A DNA stretch of 64,000 bases from Hasllibacter halocynthiae (lineage in GTDB: Bacteria; Pseudomonadota; Alphaproteobacteria; Rhodobacterales; Rhodobacteraceae), in the NCBI RefSeq assembly GCF_003003095.1, contig NZ_PVTT01000001.1, positions 620,001-684,000 of the forward strand, in the 5' to 3' direction. Within the stretch, counting starts at the first letter, position 1. Each line of letters opens with the position of its first letter. The notes below the pieces were generated by a model. The model was not told the origin of the DNA and did not search any database. It saw nothing but the letters and a program-made list of their open reading frames with translations. A program made the position numbers and the translations under genes. This document shows positions 29,788 through 39,562 of the stretch, piece by piece.

Positions 29788-30248
29788 CGGCGCCAGTCGC
29801 CCGATGCGCCGCCGGCCTTCTCGAGAAGGCGGATGCCGCCGATCTCCATGTCCTTCTGGGCCGCCTTCAGCATGTCGTAGAGCGTCAGGCACGCGACCGA
29901 CACGGCCGTCAGCGCCTCCATCTCGACGCCGGTTCGGCCCGTGGTGCGGACGGTCGCGGCAACCCGGATGCCGCCTTCGCACGCCGCGATGTTCAGCGAA
30001 ACCTTCGAGAGCGGCAGCGGATGGCAGAGCGGGACGAGGTCGGCCGTTCGCTTGGCCGCCATGATCCCCGCGAGACGCGCCGTGCCGATCACGTCGCCCT
30101 TGCCGGCGCGCCCTTCCCTAGCCAACGCAAGGGTTTCTGGCGACATCCTTATGTGCCCTTCGGCGGTCGCGGTGCGGGTGGTGACGTCCTTGTCGGTGAC
30201 GTCGACCATGTGCGCCGCGCCGGAGGCGTCGAGATGGGTGAGGGTCAT
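29784..30248 (-). CDS. moaC: cyclic pyranopterin monophosphate synthase
   Basis: Second enzyme of molybdopterin synthesis, converting the MoaA product to cyclic pyranopterin monophosphate. The length of 154 residues is standard. Motifs: [18 protein letters not shown] at the N-terminus, [13 protein letters not shown] with the catalytic His, and [20 protein letters not shown]. The start overlaps the trpC stop by 4 bp and the stop overlaps moeA by 4 bp, so expression is tied to the trp operon. Confidence 0.97.
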   Translation of the reverse strand: MTLTHLDASGAAHMVDVTDKDVTTRTATAEGHIRMSPETLALAREGRAGKGDVIGTARLAGIMAAKRTADLVPLCHPLPLSKVSLNIAACEGGIRVAATVRTTGRTGVEMEALTAVSVACLTLYDMLKAAQKDMEIGGIRLLEKAGGASGDWRR

Positions 30249-31045
30249 GCCGCCTTCCTTTCGGCGGAGAGGATGCGGCGGGTCGCGGCGGCGATGTCGG
30301 GCCGGCGCATCAGGCTTTCCCCGATGAGGAACCGGCGTGCCCCGGAGCGGGAGAGCCGGAGGAGGTCCGCCGGCTGGGAGAGGCCGGATTCGGCGACGAG
30401 GTCGCGCCCCGCCGGCAGGCGCGCGGCGAGGCGTTCGGTCACCTGAAGATCGACCTCGAAGGTCTTGAGATCGCGGTTGTTCACGCCGATGAGAGGTGAA
30501 TCCAGCGCGAGGGCGCGGTCGAGCTCGGCCTCGTCATGGACCTCGATCAGGGCGGCCATGCCGTGGAGCCGCGCGGCATCCTCGAGCTCGGCGGCCTGGG
30601 CGTCGGACACCGTCGCCATGATGATCAGGATCGCGTCGGAGCCGATGCTGCGGGCCTCGGCGACTTGGTAGGGCGCATAGAGAAAGTCTTTACGAATGAC
30701 CGGTAGATTGGTGGCCGAACGTGATTCGATGAGGAACGATTCGTGGCCCTGGAACGAAGGCCCATCCGTCAGGACGGAAAGGCAGGCGGCCCCGCCTTCC
30801 GCGTAGGCGCGCGCGTGGGCGGCCGGATCGAAGTCCCGCCGGATCAGGCCCTTCGACGGGCTGGCCTTCTTGATCTCGGCTATCAGCGCGAAGCCCCCCC
30901 GCGCCTTCGCCGCGAGCGCGCCGGCGAAGTCCCGGACCGGGGGCGCGGCCTCGGCGCGGCGCTCCATCTCGGCCTCGGGTACCTCGCGGCGGCGCTGCGC
31001 CACCTCCTCCAGCTTGTAGGCCTTGATGCGGTCGAGGATGTTCAT
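30245..31045 (-). CDS. trpC: indole-3-glycerol phosphate synthase
   Basis: Fourth step of tryptophan synthesis, closing the indole ring. TIM-barrel protein of 266 residues with [20 protein letters not shown] near residue 52, [18 protein letters not shown] containing the catalytic lysine, and [15 protein letters not shown]. It is a single-domain enzyme, not fused to TrpF. The start lies 6 bp after the ung stop; the stop overlaps moaC. Confidence 0.97.
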   Translation of the reverse strand: MNILDRIKAYKLEEVAQRRREVPEAEMERRAEAAPPVRDFAGALAAKARGGFALIAEIKKASPSKGLIRRDFDPAAHARAYAEGGAACLSVLTDGPSFQGHESFLIESRSATNLPVIRKDFLYAPYQVAEARSIGSDAILIIMATVSDAQAAELEDAARLHGMAALIEVHDEAELDRALALDSPLIGVNNRDLKTFEVDLQVTERLAARLPAGRDLVAESGLSQPADLLRLSRSGARRFLIGESLMRRPDIAAATRRILSAERKAA

Positions 31046-31051
31046 GGACGT

Positions 31052-31729
31052 CTATGTCCCGCACCAGTCGACCGGGGGCAAGCCGCGCGCGGCGAGCCAG
31101 TCGTTCGTTTGGCTGAACGGGCGCGAGCCGAAGAACCCCTTGCGCGCCGCGAGAGGCGAGGGGTGCGCCGTCTCGATCCGCAGATGGTCGCCGGTCAGGT
31201 GCTTCGCGGCGACCCCCTGCGCGCGCCTGCCCCAGAGGATCGCGGCGCGGGGCCGGCCGGACAGGCGGGCGAGGACCTGGGCGGTGAGCCGCTGCCAGCC
31301 GAGGCGCCGGTGCCCGTCGATCACCCCCTCGGGGACCGTGAGCGCCGTGTTGAGCAGGAGCACGCCCTGCCGGGCCCAGTCCGAGAGGTCGGGGTTCGAC
31401 CGCCGGCAGCCGAGGTCGTCCTCGATCTCGCGGAAGACGTTCCTCAGCGAGGGCGGCAGGAAAGCCGCGCCGGGCGCGACGGAGAAGGCGTATCCATGCG
31501 CGTGGCCCCGGGTCGGGTATGGGTCCTGGCCCAGGATCAGGACGCGCACCGCGTCCGGCGGCGAGGCCTCGAGGGCGGCGAAGACCTGGGAGGGGGCCGG
31601 GAGCACCGGTCGGGCCTCGGCGGCGAGGCCGGCCGCGATGGCCGGCAGGTCCTCGGAGAAGAAGGGCAGCTCGCGCCAGGGTCCGAGGCGGGAGAGGTCG
31701 AAGCGGAACGGCGCGGGGGCGGCGGTCAC
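31052..31729 (-). CDS. ung: family 1 uracil-DNA glycosylase inside the trp operon
   Basis: Removes uracil from DNA as first step of base excision repair. The 225-residue protein has the water-activating loop [43 protein letters not shown] and the C-terminal loop [19 protein letters not shown]. The usual GQDPYH reads GQDPYP here. The GTG start overlaps the trpD stop (GTGA), and trpC begins 6 bp after its stop, so it is transcribed between two tryptophan genes. An ATG alternative is not available near the N-terminus. Confidence 0.92.
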   Translation of the reverse strand: MTAAPAPFRFDLSRLGPWRELPFFSEDLPAIAAGLAAEARPVLPAPSQVFAALEASPPDAVRVLILGQDPYPTRGHAHGYAFSVAPGAAFLPPSLRNVFREIEDDLGCRRSNPDLSDWARQGVLLLNTALTVPEGVIDGHRRLGWQRLTAQVLARLSGRPRAAILWGRRAQGVAAKHLTGDHLRIETAHPSPLAARKGFFGSRPFSQTNDWLAARGLPPVDWCGT

Positions 31730-32739
31730 GCCTTCGGGCTGACCCGGGCGAGGCCCTCGGCCTTCCCGCGCGCGGCGCCGCTGTCGATGGCCTCGGCTGC
31801 CATGGCCGCCCCTTCCTTCAACTCGTCGGTGCGGCCCGCGACCACGAGGGCGGCTGCCGCGTTCAGCAGGACGGCGTCGCGATACGCTGATCGCTCGCCG
31901 CCCAGGAGCGCGCGAAGGGCACGGCCGTTGGCCTCTGGCTCGCCGCCGAGGATCGATTCGAACGGGTGGACGGGCAGCCCCGCATCTTCGGGGTGGACCT
32001 CGCGCCGGGTGACGGCGCCGTCCTTCAGCTCGGCCACCTGCGAGGCGGCGGAGATCGCCAGCTCGTCGGTACCGTCGCCGCCGTGGACCAGCCACGCGGC
32101 CTCCGTGCCGAGAGCGAGGAGCGTCTCGGCCATGGGCCCGATCAGCGCGGGCGAGAAGGCGCCGGTAAGCTGGCGGGTGACGCCTGCGGGGTTGGTCAGC
32201 GGGCCGAGGATGTTGAAGAGGGTGCGGGTGCCCAGCTCGCCCCGGACGGGCATCACGTGGGCGATCGCGGGGTGGTGCATCGGCGCCATCATGAAGCCGA
32301 TGCCGACCTCGGCGAGGGCCCGCTCGACGGTGTCGGGGCCGGCCATGACCTCGATCCCGATCTGGCCCAGCGCGTCGGCGGCGCCGGATCTCGACGAGAG
32401 GTTGCGATTGCCGTGCTTGGCGACGGGCACCCCGCACCCAGCGACCACGAAGGCCGCGGCGGTCGAGATGTTGAGCGTGCCCTTGCCGTCGCCGCCGGTG
32501 CCGACGATGTCGATCGCCCCCTCCGGCGCGCGGACCGGCCGCGCCCGCGCGCGCATGGCGGCCGCGGCGGCGGCGTACTCCTCGACCGTCTCGCCCCGGG
32601 TCCGCATCGCCATGAGGAGGCCGCCGATCTGGGCGGGCGTGGCCTCGCCCTCGAAGAGGGCGTCGAAGGCGGCGCGCGCCTCGTCGGGGGAAAGGGGGCC
32701 TTCGGCCGCCTTCCCGATCAGGGGCCTGATGCCGGTCAT
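31726..32739 (-). CDS. trpD: anthranilate phosphoribosyltransferase
   Basis: Transfers phosphoribose to anthranilate in the second committed tryptophan step. Start at 32739 ([20 protein letters not shown]) overlaps the trpG stop by ATGA and gives 337 residues. PRPP-binding features [37 protein letters not shown] and [12 protein letters not shown] are all present. Translationally coupled upstream to trpG and downstream to ung. Confidence 0.97.
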   Translation of the reverse strand: MTGIRPLIGKAAEGPLSPDEARAAFDALFEGEATPAQIGGLLMAMRTRGETVEEYAAAAAAMRARARPVRAPEGAIDIVGTGGDGKGTLNISTAAAFVVAGCGVPVAKHGNRNLSSRSGAADALGQIGIEVMAGPDTVERALAEVGIGFMMAPMHHPAIAHVMPVRGELGTRTLFNILGPLTNPAGVTRQLTGAFSPALIGPMAETLLALGTEAAWLVHGGDGTDELAISAASQVAELKDGAVTRREVHPEDAGLPVHPFESILGGEPEANGRALRALLGGERSAYRDAVLLNAAAALVVAGRTDELKEGAAMAAEAIDSGAARGKAEGLARVSPKA

Positions 32740-33317
32740 GCGGGAAGGGGGACCCGATCGAGGAACGTGCGGAGCATCGCCCGGCCGTGCTGGGAGCGGA
32801 TCGACTCGGGGTGGAACTGTACCCCCTCGACCGGGGCGGCGCGGTGCCGCAGGCCCATGACGGTGCCGTCGGCAACGCGGGCGGTCACCTCCAGCTCGTC
32901 CGGCAGGCGCGCCGGATCGACCGCGAGGGAATGGTAGCGCGTCGCGGAGAGGGGCGAGGGCAGGCCGGCGAAGACGCCGGCGCCGTCGTGCCGGATCCGG
33001 CCTGGCTTGCCGTGGACGATGGCCGGCGCGCGCACGATCCGGCCGCCGAAGGCCTGGCCGATCGCCTGCATCCCGAGGCAGACGCCGAAGAGGGGCATCC
33101 CCGCCTCGGCCGCGGCGAGGACGAGGGTCACGCAGATCCCGGCGGCGTCCGGATCGCACGGCCCGGGGGAGAGGACGATCGCCGAAGGGCGCATCGCCAT
33201 CGCCTCGCGCACCGTGAGCGCGTCGTTGCGGACCACCTTCGCCTCGACGCCCAGATCGCCGATCAGGTGGACCAGGTTCCACGTGAAGCTGTCGTAGTTG
33301 TCGATCAGCAGGAGCAT
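32736..33317 (-). CDS. trpG: anthranilate synthase component II (glutamine amidotransferase)
   Basis: Supplies ammonia from glutamine to TrpE. The class I amidotransferase of 193 residues has the nucleophile Cys in [15 protein letters not shown] and the His-Glu pair in [13 protein letters not shown]. The N-terminus [20 protein letters not shown] is diagnostic. The stop overlaps trpD. The 170-bp upstream region is shared with the divergent yibQ-like gene; no Trp-codon-rich leader peptide is visible there. Confidence 0.97.
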   Translation of the reverse strand: MLLLIDNYDSFTWNLVHLIGDLGVEAKVVRNDALTVREAMAMRPSAIVLSPGPCDPDAAGICVTLVLAAAEAGMPLFGVCLGMQAIGQAFGGRIVRAPAIVHGKPGRIRHDGAGVFAGLPSPLSATRYHSLAVDPARLPDELEVTARVADGTVMGLRHRAAPVEGVQFHPESIRSQHGRAMLRTFLDRVPLPA

Positions 33318-33487
33318 CTTCGCGGCCTCACTCGCGCGCAGGAATCCAAGGCGGGGCTGTCCCGCCCCTTCGCGCGCGGTATAGCTGTGCCGGGCATGGG
33401 GGTGGCGTCAAGCGGCCATGGTGAGGCGTCGACTGCAAGGGCGCGGAACGACGATCGGAGGGCGGTGCGGGCGATGGGGGGACGGCT

Positions 33488-34981
33488 ATGCTGAAGGGCC
33501 TGCTGGCGGGCGTCGCGCTGGGGTCGGCGCTGTCGGTCCTGGCGCTCGGCACCACTTCGCTGCTGGGGGGGCAGCGGCCGCCGGCCGGGGCCCGGGAGAT
33601 CGGGGCGCAGACCGATGTCGGCCCGGTCGTCGCGGCGGAGGAGGCGCCGGCCCCCGTCGCCCCGGCGCCGGCCCGCGACGCCGATCCGGTGGTGCCTTCC
33701 GCCGCGCCCGGGACGGCCGCGGGCGCGGGTCTGGGCCCTGCGCTGGACGTCGAGGGAGCCCCGGTCCCCGCGACCGGGGCGGACCCGCTGCGCCCGGGCG
33801 CCGCCCCCGGCGCCCTCGAGACGCCCGTCCGCCCCGTGGCCATAGACCCGGTCGAGCCGCGCCTCGCCCCGCCGGGCGGGGATGACGGCCCGGTGATCGA
33901 GCGCCGCGTGCCCGTGCTGCCGATCGAGCGGCCCCGTTCCGCGGTGCCCGGCGAGGACGTCGTGCCGACGCTTCCCGGCATGCCGCCAGATGGGACGGCG
34001 ACGGCGACGGGGGCTCGCGGCGTGGAAGGGTCCGGGGCCCCGCCCGTGAAGGTCCCGGAAGGGCAGGACGATGCGCCCGATGCTGACGACGGGGGGTCGG
34101 CGGGGAACGGAACCGATGCGGCCGGAGGCGCAGAGGGTGGAGAGGGATCCGGCACCGCGGCCGCCAGGCCGGAGGCGGCCGGCCAGGGCGGTGCGGGGGG
34201 CGGCGGGGCGGACGTCGCGCGCATCGTGATGGAGAACGGCGCGTCCATGATCGAGCGCGTGGTGCCGGTCGAACCCGTCGCTTCGGCAGCCGCGCCGGCG
34301 GCCGCGCCAATCGGCGACCGCCCGGCCCGGATCGCGAACGCCGCGTCGTTCGAGAACCCGCTGGACCTGCCCCTCATGGCGGTGGTGCTGCGCGACGCGG
34401 AGCCGCGCCCGGCAGCCCGGACGCTGGAGGCGCTGGACGCCCCGATCACCATCGCCGTCGATGCCGAAGCGCCCGATGCCGCCGAGGTGGCCGCCTTCTA
34501 CCGCGACGCGGGGCTGGAGGTCGTGCTCTCCGCGTCCCTTCCCGCGGGGGCCGGACCGCAGGACGCTGCGACGGCCCTCGCCGCCTGGGAGGCGGCCGTG
34601 CCGGTCGCCGTCGGCCTTCTGGAGCTGTCGGAGGGCGGGTTCGCGCCCACGCGGGGCGCGCTGTCGCAGATCGTCTCGGAGGCCGAACGGAGGGGCTACC
34701 TGATGCTGACCTATCCGGCCGGGCTGAACGCCGCCCGGCAGGAGGCCGAGCGCGCGGGCGTTCCCGCCGGCCTCGTCTTCCGAAGCTTCGACGTCGCGGG
34801 CGAGTCGCCGGAGGTCATCCGCCGGTTCCTGGACCAGGCCGCGTTCCGCGCGACCCGCGAGGAGGGGATCGTCATGCTGGGCACCGCCACCGAGGGCACC
34901 CTGGGGGTCCTCGCCGAATGGCTGGAGGGGCCGCGGGCGGAGAGGATCGCCCTGGCGCCGGTCAGCGCGGTGATCGACTAG
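33488..34981 (+). CDS. divergent polysaccharide deacetylase family protein (YibQ-like)
   Basis: Protein of 497 residues. The N-terminus MLKGLLAGVALGSALSVLAL is a signal or anchor. Residues about 35-285 are Pro/Ala/Gly-rich, low-complexity and probably disordered. The C-terminal 200 residues hold the divergent polysaccharide deacetylase (DUF610) fold, recognisable in ITIAVDAEAPDAAEVAAFYR, EVVLSASLPAGAGPQDA and LTYPAGLNAARQEAERAGVP. It is inserted on the opposite strand between trpE and trpG; its TAG stop and the TAG stop of trpE overlap in CTAG. I recall a yibQ-like gene at this position in Rhodobacter relatives. Catalytic activity is uncertain. Confidence 0.85.
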   Translation: MLKGLLAGVALGSALSVLALGTTSLLGGQRPPAGAREIGAQTDVGPVVAAEEAPAPVAPAPARDADPVVPSAAPGTAAGAGLGPALDVEGAPVPATGADPLRPGAAPGALETPVRPVAIDPVEPRLAPPGGDDGPVIERRVPVLPIERPRSAVPGEDVVPTLPGMPPDGTATATGARGVEGSGAPPVKVPEGQDDAPDADDGGSAGNGTDAAGGAEGGEGSGTAAARPEAAGQGGAGGGGADVARIVMENGASMIERVVPVEPVASAAAPAAAPIGDRPARIANAASFENPLDLPLMAVVLRDAEPRPAARTLEALDAPITIAVDAEAPDAAEVAAFYRDAGLEVVLSASLPAGAGPQDAATALAAWEAAVPVAVGLLELSEGGFAPTRGALSQIVSEAERRGYLMLTYPAGLNAARQEAERAGVPAGLVFRSFDVAGESPEVIRRFLDQAAFRATREEGIVMLGTATEGTLGVLAEWLEGPRAERIALAPVSAVID

Positions 34982-36495
34982 CGGTTGCCACCCTCGCCGA
35001 AGCGGTGCGCGTCCGCCGCCGCCGCGCGCAGGGCGTTCGACTTGGCGACGGTCTCCTGCCACTCGGCCTCGGGGTCGCTGTCGTGGACGACGCCGCCGCC
35101 CGCCTGGACGTAGAGCTTGCCGTCCTTCAGCACGCCCGTGCGCAGTGCGATGCAGAAGTCCATGTCGCCGCCCGCCGAGAAGTAGCCGACGCCGCCGCCG
35201 TAGACGCCGCGCTTCTCGGGCTCGAGCTCGTCGATGATCTCCATCGCGCGGACCTTCGGCGCGCCGGAGACGGTGCCCGCGGGCAGGCCGGCGAGGAGGG
35301 CGGAGAGCGCGTCCTCATCCCCCCGCAGCTCGCCGACGACGTTCGAGACGATGTGCATGACGTGGGAGTAGCGCTCGACCGTGAACTCCTCCGTCGGGCG
35401 GACGGTGCCGATGCGCGCCACCCGGCCGACGTCGTTGCGCCCGAGGTCGAGGAGCATCAGGTGCTCGGCCAGCTCCTTCTCGTCGGCGAGGAGTTCGGCC
35501 TCGAGCGCGGCGTCCTCCTCCGGGGTGGCGCCGCGGGGGCGGGTGCCGGCGATGGGGCGGATCGTGACCTCGCCCCCCATGACGCGCACGAGGATCTCGG
35601 GCGAGGCGCCGACGATCTGGAAGCGGTCCCCCTCGGCCGCGCGCATGTCGAAGTGGAACATGAAGGGCGAGGGGTTCGTGCGGCGAAGCGAGCGGTAGAG
35701 GGCGAAGGGGGGCAGGGGGAAGTCCTGCGTCCAGCGCTGCGCGGGGACGACCTGGAAGATGTCCCCGGCGGCGATGTACTCCTTCGCGCGCCGCACGGCG
35801 TCGAGGTAGCCGTCCTTGGTGAAGTTCGACACGGGCTCGGCCACGGGGCCGGGATCGGTCAGTTCGCGCGGGGCGGGGACCGGGCGCTCGAGGTCGCGCA
35901 CGGCGTCCATCAGGCGCTCGGCCGCCTGGGCGTAGGCGGCGCGGGCGGAGAGGCCGGAGGCGGCCCAGGCGGGGGCGCAGAGGATCGCGTCGCCCTTCAC
36001 CCCGTCGAGCACGGCGACCACCGAAGGACGCATCAGCATCGCGTCGGGCAGGCCGATCGGGTCGGGGTTCACGTCGGGCAGACGCTCGACCAGGCGGATC
36101 ATGTCGTAGCCGAGATGCCCGAAGAGGCCGGCGGAGGCGGCGGGCAGGCCGTCCGGGATCGCAATGCGAGATTCTGCCAGCAACGCGCGGAGCGAGGCGA
36201 GCGGGTCTGCTGGGTCGTCCTGCCAGCCATCGGGGTCGTGGCGGGCGGCGCGGTTGATGCGCACGGCGCCGCCGCGGCACTGCCAGATCAGGTCGGGGCG
36301 CAGGCCGATGATCGAGTAGCGCCCCCGTACCTCGCCGCCGGTGACGGATTCGAGGAGGCACGACCCCTCCGCGGCGCGCGCGAGCTTGAGGAAGAGGGAG
36401 ACGGGCGTGTCGAGATCGGCCGCGATGCGGATCCACAGAAGCTGGTTCTCGCCCCGGTCGAACCCTTCGGCGAAGGCGTCGAAGGTCGGGTGCAT
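34978..36495 (-). CDS. trpE: anthranilate synthase component I
   Basis: Chorismate-using subunit that makes anthranilate with TrpG. The protein of 505 residues starts MHPTFDAFAEGFDRGENQLL. The feedback-site motif LLESVTGGEVRGRYSIIG is near residue 45, and the catalytic domain shows RPIAGTRPRGATPEEDAALE, LLMLDLGRNDVGRVA-type sequence (as EHLMLLDLGRNDVG) and GVYGGGVGYFSAGGDMDFCI. The ATG overlaps the stop of the ppiD-like gene (ATGA), which leaves no room for a trp attenuator directly in front. Confidence 0.97.
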   Translation of the reverse strand: MHPTFDAFAEGFDRGENQLLWIRIAADLDTPVSLFLKLARAAEGSCLLESVTGGEVRGRYSIIGLRPDLIWQCRGGAVRINRAARHDPDGWQDDPADPLASLRALLAESRIAIPDGLPAASAGLFGHLGYDMIRLVERLPDVNPDPIGLPDAMLMRPSVVAVLDGVKGDAILCAPAWAASGLSARAAYAQAAERLMDAVRDLERPVPAPRELTDPGPVAEPVSNFTKDGYLDAVRRAKEYIAAGDIFQVVPAQRWTQDFPLPPFALYRSLRRTNPSPFMFHFDMRAAEGDRFQIVGASPEILVRVMGGEVTIRPIAGTRPRGATPEEDAALEAELLADEKELAEHLMLLDLGRNDVGRVARIGTVRPTEEFTVERYSHVMHIVSNVVGELRGDEDALSALLAGLPAGTVSGAPKVRAMEIIDELEPEKRGVYGGGVGYFSAGGDMDFCIALRTGVLKDGKLYVQAGGGVVHDSDPEAEWQETVAKSNALRAAAADAHRFGEGGNR

Positions 36496-38339
36496 CAGTT
36501 GCCGTACTGCGCGGCGATCGCGTTCAGCATCGCCTGGTCCACGGTCACGTCCATCCGGGCCTGCAGGGCGCGGGCATAAGCGGCGAACACGTCGCCGGGA
36601 TAGCCGCGCGGGTTCTCGGCGACGAGGGCGGCGCGCAGCTCCCGCGTGGCGGGATCGTCGGGGTCGGCCGGCGTGACTTGGTCGACGTGGACGAGGGCGG
36701 CGGCGCCGGGAAGGCGGACGGTCGCGGTCCCGCCCTCCGGGGTCTCGAAGATTGCGCGGGCCAGCGCGGGCGGCGCGCCGTCGAGCCCCGCGACGCGGAC
36801 GAGCGCGTCCTCCTCGATCGTATCGAGCGGGGCCTCGCCCGCGGCGAAGTCGTCCCGCAGCGCTTCGGCCAGGGCCATGAGGGCGTCGGTCTCGGCCTCG
36901 CGGCGCCAGGTGGCGAGAACCTCCCCGCGGACCTCGTCCAGGGCGGGCGCGCGGGCCTCGCGCATCCCGTCGAGGCGCAGGGCGAAGAGGCCGCCGTCGT
37001 CGGTGCGGACCGCTTCGGGGAAGTCGTCCTCGGTCGCCGCGCGGGCCGCCTCGCGGAAGGTGTCGTAGCCGAGGAGCGGGTCGTCGCCGTCGGGGCCGGC
37101 GAAGAGGGTGCCGGAGACGGCCGGCCCGATCTCGGCGGCGACGTCCTCGACCGTGGCGCCGCCGGCGAGGAGGTCGTCGACCTCGTCCTCGAGGTCGTCG
37201 ATGACGCGGCGCGCACCCGCGAGACCCAGCTCGAGCGTCAGCTCCTCGCGCACGTCCTCGAACGGGATCTCGACCGCGTTGAGGAGGGCGTTGACGCGGA
37301 AGATGGCGGGCCCGTCCTCGGTCGGGACCACGCGGGTCAGGCCGGGCTCGGTACGGGCGAAGACGGCCTCCGCGGCGCCGCCCAGCCCCTCGAAGGTCAC
37401 GTCGCCGAGGTCGACGTCCTCCGGGGCGAGGCCGGCGGCCGCAACCTCGGCGTCGAAGTCCGAGGCGCCGGTGGCGATGCGGCCCAGCACGGCGCGGGCG
37501 GCGGCCTCGTCCGCGAAGACGAGGCGTTCGACCAGGCGCCGCTCGGGACGCCGGAACTCCTCCGCGCGCTCGTCGTAGAGGGCGCGGAGCCGGGCCTCGT
37601 CGATCTCGGCGTCGGCGGCGACCGCCTCGGGCGCGATCCAGAGATAGGCGATCCGGGGTGCGGCGGGGATGGTGAAGGCCTCGGCGTTGGCCTCGTACCA
37701 CTCGGCCAGCTCGGCCTCGGTGGGGTCGGCGATCGGCGCGGGCAGGAGGTCGGGCCGCAGGATGGCGTAGCGGACGTCCCGCCCCTCGAGGAGGAAGGCG
37801 GTCATGATGTCGAGATAGCCCCGCGGCGCCTCGACCCCGCCGATCACGGCCTGCTCGAGCTGGGCGCGGGCCAGCTGGCGGCGCAGACGCTCCTCGTAGG
37901 CGCTCTCGCTTTCGCGGCGGGATTCCAGGAACTCGCGGTAGATGCTCCGGTCGAAGGAGAGCAGCGGGCGGAAGCGCGGGTCGTCGGTGATGGCGCGGGC
38001 GACCCGCTCGTCCCCGGCGGAGAGGCCGAGGCGCAGGGCCTCGGCGTCGAGGGCGGCATCGGTCACGAGGCTGCCCAGCGCGATGGACTGCACCTGCGCG
38101 AAGGGCAGGGGGCGGCCCTGGCGGGCGGCGTTGCGGCGGATGGCGTCGGCGGTCAGCAGAAGGTCGTCGGCGTCGATGACCTGCCCCTCGACGGTCGCCA
38201 CGCGCTGACCGCCGCCCCCGAACGATCCGGCGCCGAAGCCCGCGAGGCCGACGAGGAGGAGGCCGCCGATCACCCAGGTGGCGACCTTCGAGACCGTGCC
38301 GCCCCGCTTCGCGCCGGGCGCGATCTTCTCCTTGGCCAT
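36495..38339 (-). CDS. PpiD/SurA-type periplasmic folding factor
   Basis: Inner-membrane-anchored, periplasm-facing peptidyl-prolyl isomerase-like protein (614 residues). After the basic MAKEKIAPGAKRGGTVSKVA comes one transmembrane helix (WVIGGLLLVGLAGFGAG), then a SurA-N-like chaperone domain (VATVEGQVIDADDLLLTADA onward) and a central degenerate parvulin domain around 240-360. The rest is acidic and helical. The usual parvulin core residues are poorly conserved, so chaperone rather than isomerase activity is likely. The stop overlaps the trpE start, a coupling common in this order. Confidence 0.88.
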   Translation of the reverse strand: MAKEKIAPGAKRGGTVSKVATWVIGGLLLVGLAGFGAGSFGGGGQRVATVEGQVIDADDLLLTADAIRRNAARQGRPLPFAQVQSIALGSLVTDAALDAEALRLGLSAGDERVARAITDDPRFRPLLSFDRSIYREFLESRRESESAYEERLRRQLARAQLEQAVIGGVEAPRGYLDIMTAFLLEGRDVRYAILRPDLLPAPIADPTEAELAEWYEANAEAFTIPAAPRIAYLWIAPEAVAADAEIDEARLRALYDERAEEFRRPERRLVERLVFADEAAARAVLGRIATGASDFDAEVAAAGLAPEDVDLGDVTFEGLGGAAEAVFARTEPGLTRVVPTEDGPAIFRVNALLNAVEIPFEDVREELTLELGLAGARRVIDDLEDEVDDLLAGGATVEDVAAEIGPAVSGTLFAGPDGDDPLLGYDTFREAARAATEDDFPEAVRTDDGGLFALRLDGMREARAPALDEVRGEVLATWRREAETDALMALAEALRDDFAAGEAPLDTIEEDALVRVAGLDGAPPALARAIFETPEGGTATVRLPGAAALVHVDQVTPADPDDPATRELRAALVAENPRGYPGDVFAAYARALQARMDVTVDQAMLNAIAAQYGN

Positions 38340-38377
38340 CCGGCGCTCCCCCCTCGGGTTCCTGTCCCGGGGGCGGG

Positions 38378-39562
38378 TTAGCCGCGCGGGGAAAGGCCTT
38401 CAAGGTCGCCCGCCAGCCGCTCCGCCAGCAGGGCGATGCCGGGGCGGTCGAGATTGGCGAAGGCGATCCGGACGGTGCGGTCGCCGGCGGGGTCCCCCCC
38501 GGGGTGGAACATCGCGCCCGGAAGGGCGAGGACGCCGCGCTGCCGCACGAGGGCGCGGGCGACGGCCGCGGAAGGCGCGTCCCAGGGATGGCCGGCATAG
38601 GCGAAGTAGGCCCCGGCGGAGAGGGCGCGCCAGCCGGGAAGCGAGCCGAGCGCCGAGAGGACGGCGTCGCGGCGGGCGAGGACCTCCGCCCGTTCGCCGG
38701 CGAGCCACGCGCCGAGGTTCTCCATCCCCCAGAGGGCGGCGCGCTGGCCGATCCCGTTCGGGCAGATGGTCACCGTGTCGAGCACCTTCTCCGCCTGGGC
38801 GAGGAAGGCGGCGTCCGCGACCATCGCGCCGACCCGGTGCCCCGTCAGCCGGTACGCCTTCGAGAAGGAGTAGAGCTGCACGAGCGTGCCGCGCCAGTCC
38901 CGCGCGAGGAGGTCATGGGGCGCGCCGCCGGCCGAGTGGAAGTCGCGGTAGGTCTCGTCGAGGATCAGCGCGATGCCGCGGGCGCGGCAGAGGTCGAGGA
39001 AGGCGGCGAGGATCTCGGCCGGATACTCGCGCCCCGTGGGGTTGTTCGGGGTGACGAGCGCGATGGCGCGGGTGCGCGGGCCGATCAGCCGCGCGGCGGC
39101 GTCCGGGTCGGGGATCAGCGCCTCGCCCGTGGGCAGGGGAACGGCGCGCAGCCCCTGCTGCGAGAGCCACATCGCGTGGTTGAAGTACCATGGCACCGGC
39201 AGGATCACCTCGTCGCCGGGCGCGGCGAGGATGGAGACGGCGGTGGCGAAGGCTTGGTTGCAGCCGGAGGTGACGGCAACATCGGCCGCGGCGACGGACG
39301 CGCCGTAGGCGGCGGTCCATTCCGCCGCGAGGCGGGCGCGCAAGGCGGGCAGGCCGAGAACGGGGCCGTAGAGGTGGGCGTCCGCCTCCTCCAGCGCGAC
39401 GCGGGCGATCTCGCGGCGCAGGGGTTCGGGCGGGGGCTCCGCTGGGGCGGCCTGGGAGACGTCGATGACCCGAAGGCCGGCGGGCGCGTCGTCCAGCCAT
39501 CGCCGCGCCTCCGTCACGGGCGGCGGCGGGGTGGCCAGGAGGTGGGGGTTCAGCCCGCTCAG
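38378..39562 (-). CDS. class I/II aminotransferase, apparent CTG start
   Basis: PLP-dependent aminotransferase of about 394 residues. Features: [16 protein letters not shown] near residue 105, [16 protein letters not shown], the aspartate in [10 protein letters not shown], the Schiff-base lysine in [16 protein letters not shown] and a C-terminal [10 protein letters not shown]. The substrate is unassigned. The N-terminus implied by homology, [21 protein letters not shown], is preceded by no ATG, GTG or TTG; a CTG overlapping the gpt stop (CTGA) fits both length and coupling. The alternative is a GTG 14 codons later (VTEARRWL), which would drop the conserved NPHL segment. Confidence 0.85.
   Translation of the reverse strand: MSGLNPHLLATPPPPVTEARRWLDDAPAGLRVIDVSQAAPAEPPPEPLRREIARVALEEADAHLYGPVLGLPALRARLAAEWTAAYGASVAAADVAVTSGCNQAFATAVSILAAPGDEVILPVPWYFNHAMWLSQQGLRAVPLPTGEALIPDPDAAARLIGPRTRAIALVTPNNPTGREYPAEILAAFLDLCRARGIALILDETYRDFHSAGGAPHDLLARDWRGTLVQLYSFSKAYRLTGHRVGAMVADAAFLAQAEKVLDTVTICPNGIGQRAALWGMENLGAWLAGERAEVLARRDAVLSALGSLPGWRALSAGAYFAYAGHPWDAPSAAVARALVRQRGVLALPGAMFHPGGDPAGDRTVRIAFANLDRPGIALLAERLAGDLEGLSPRG

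Noticed and set aside
33318-33487. Tryptophan attenuator or sigma70 promoter in front of trpG
   Set aside because: No short frame with Trp codons precedes trpG. The TTGACG/TATACC pair seen there is 22 bp apart, too far for a normal promoter.
34978-34981. Stop-codon overlap CTAG as a frameshift or sequencing error
   Set aside because: Both proteins end at normal lengths and the palindromic CTAG naturally gives TAG on each strand.
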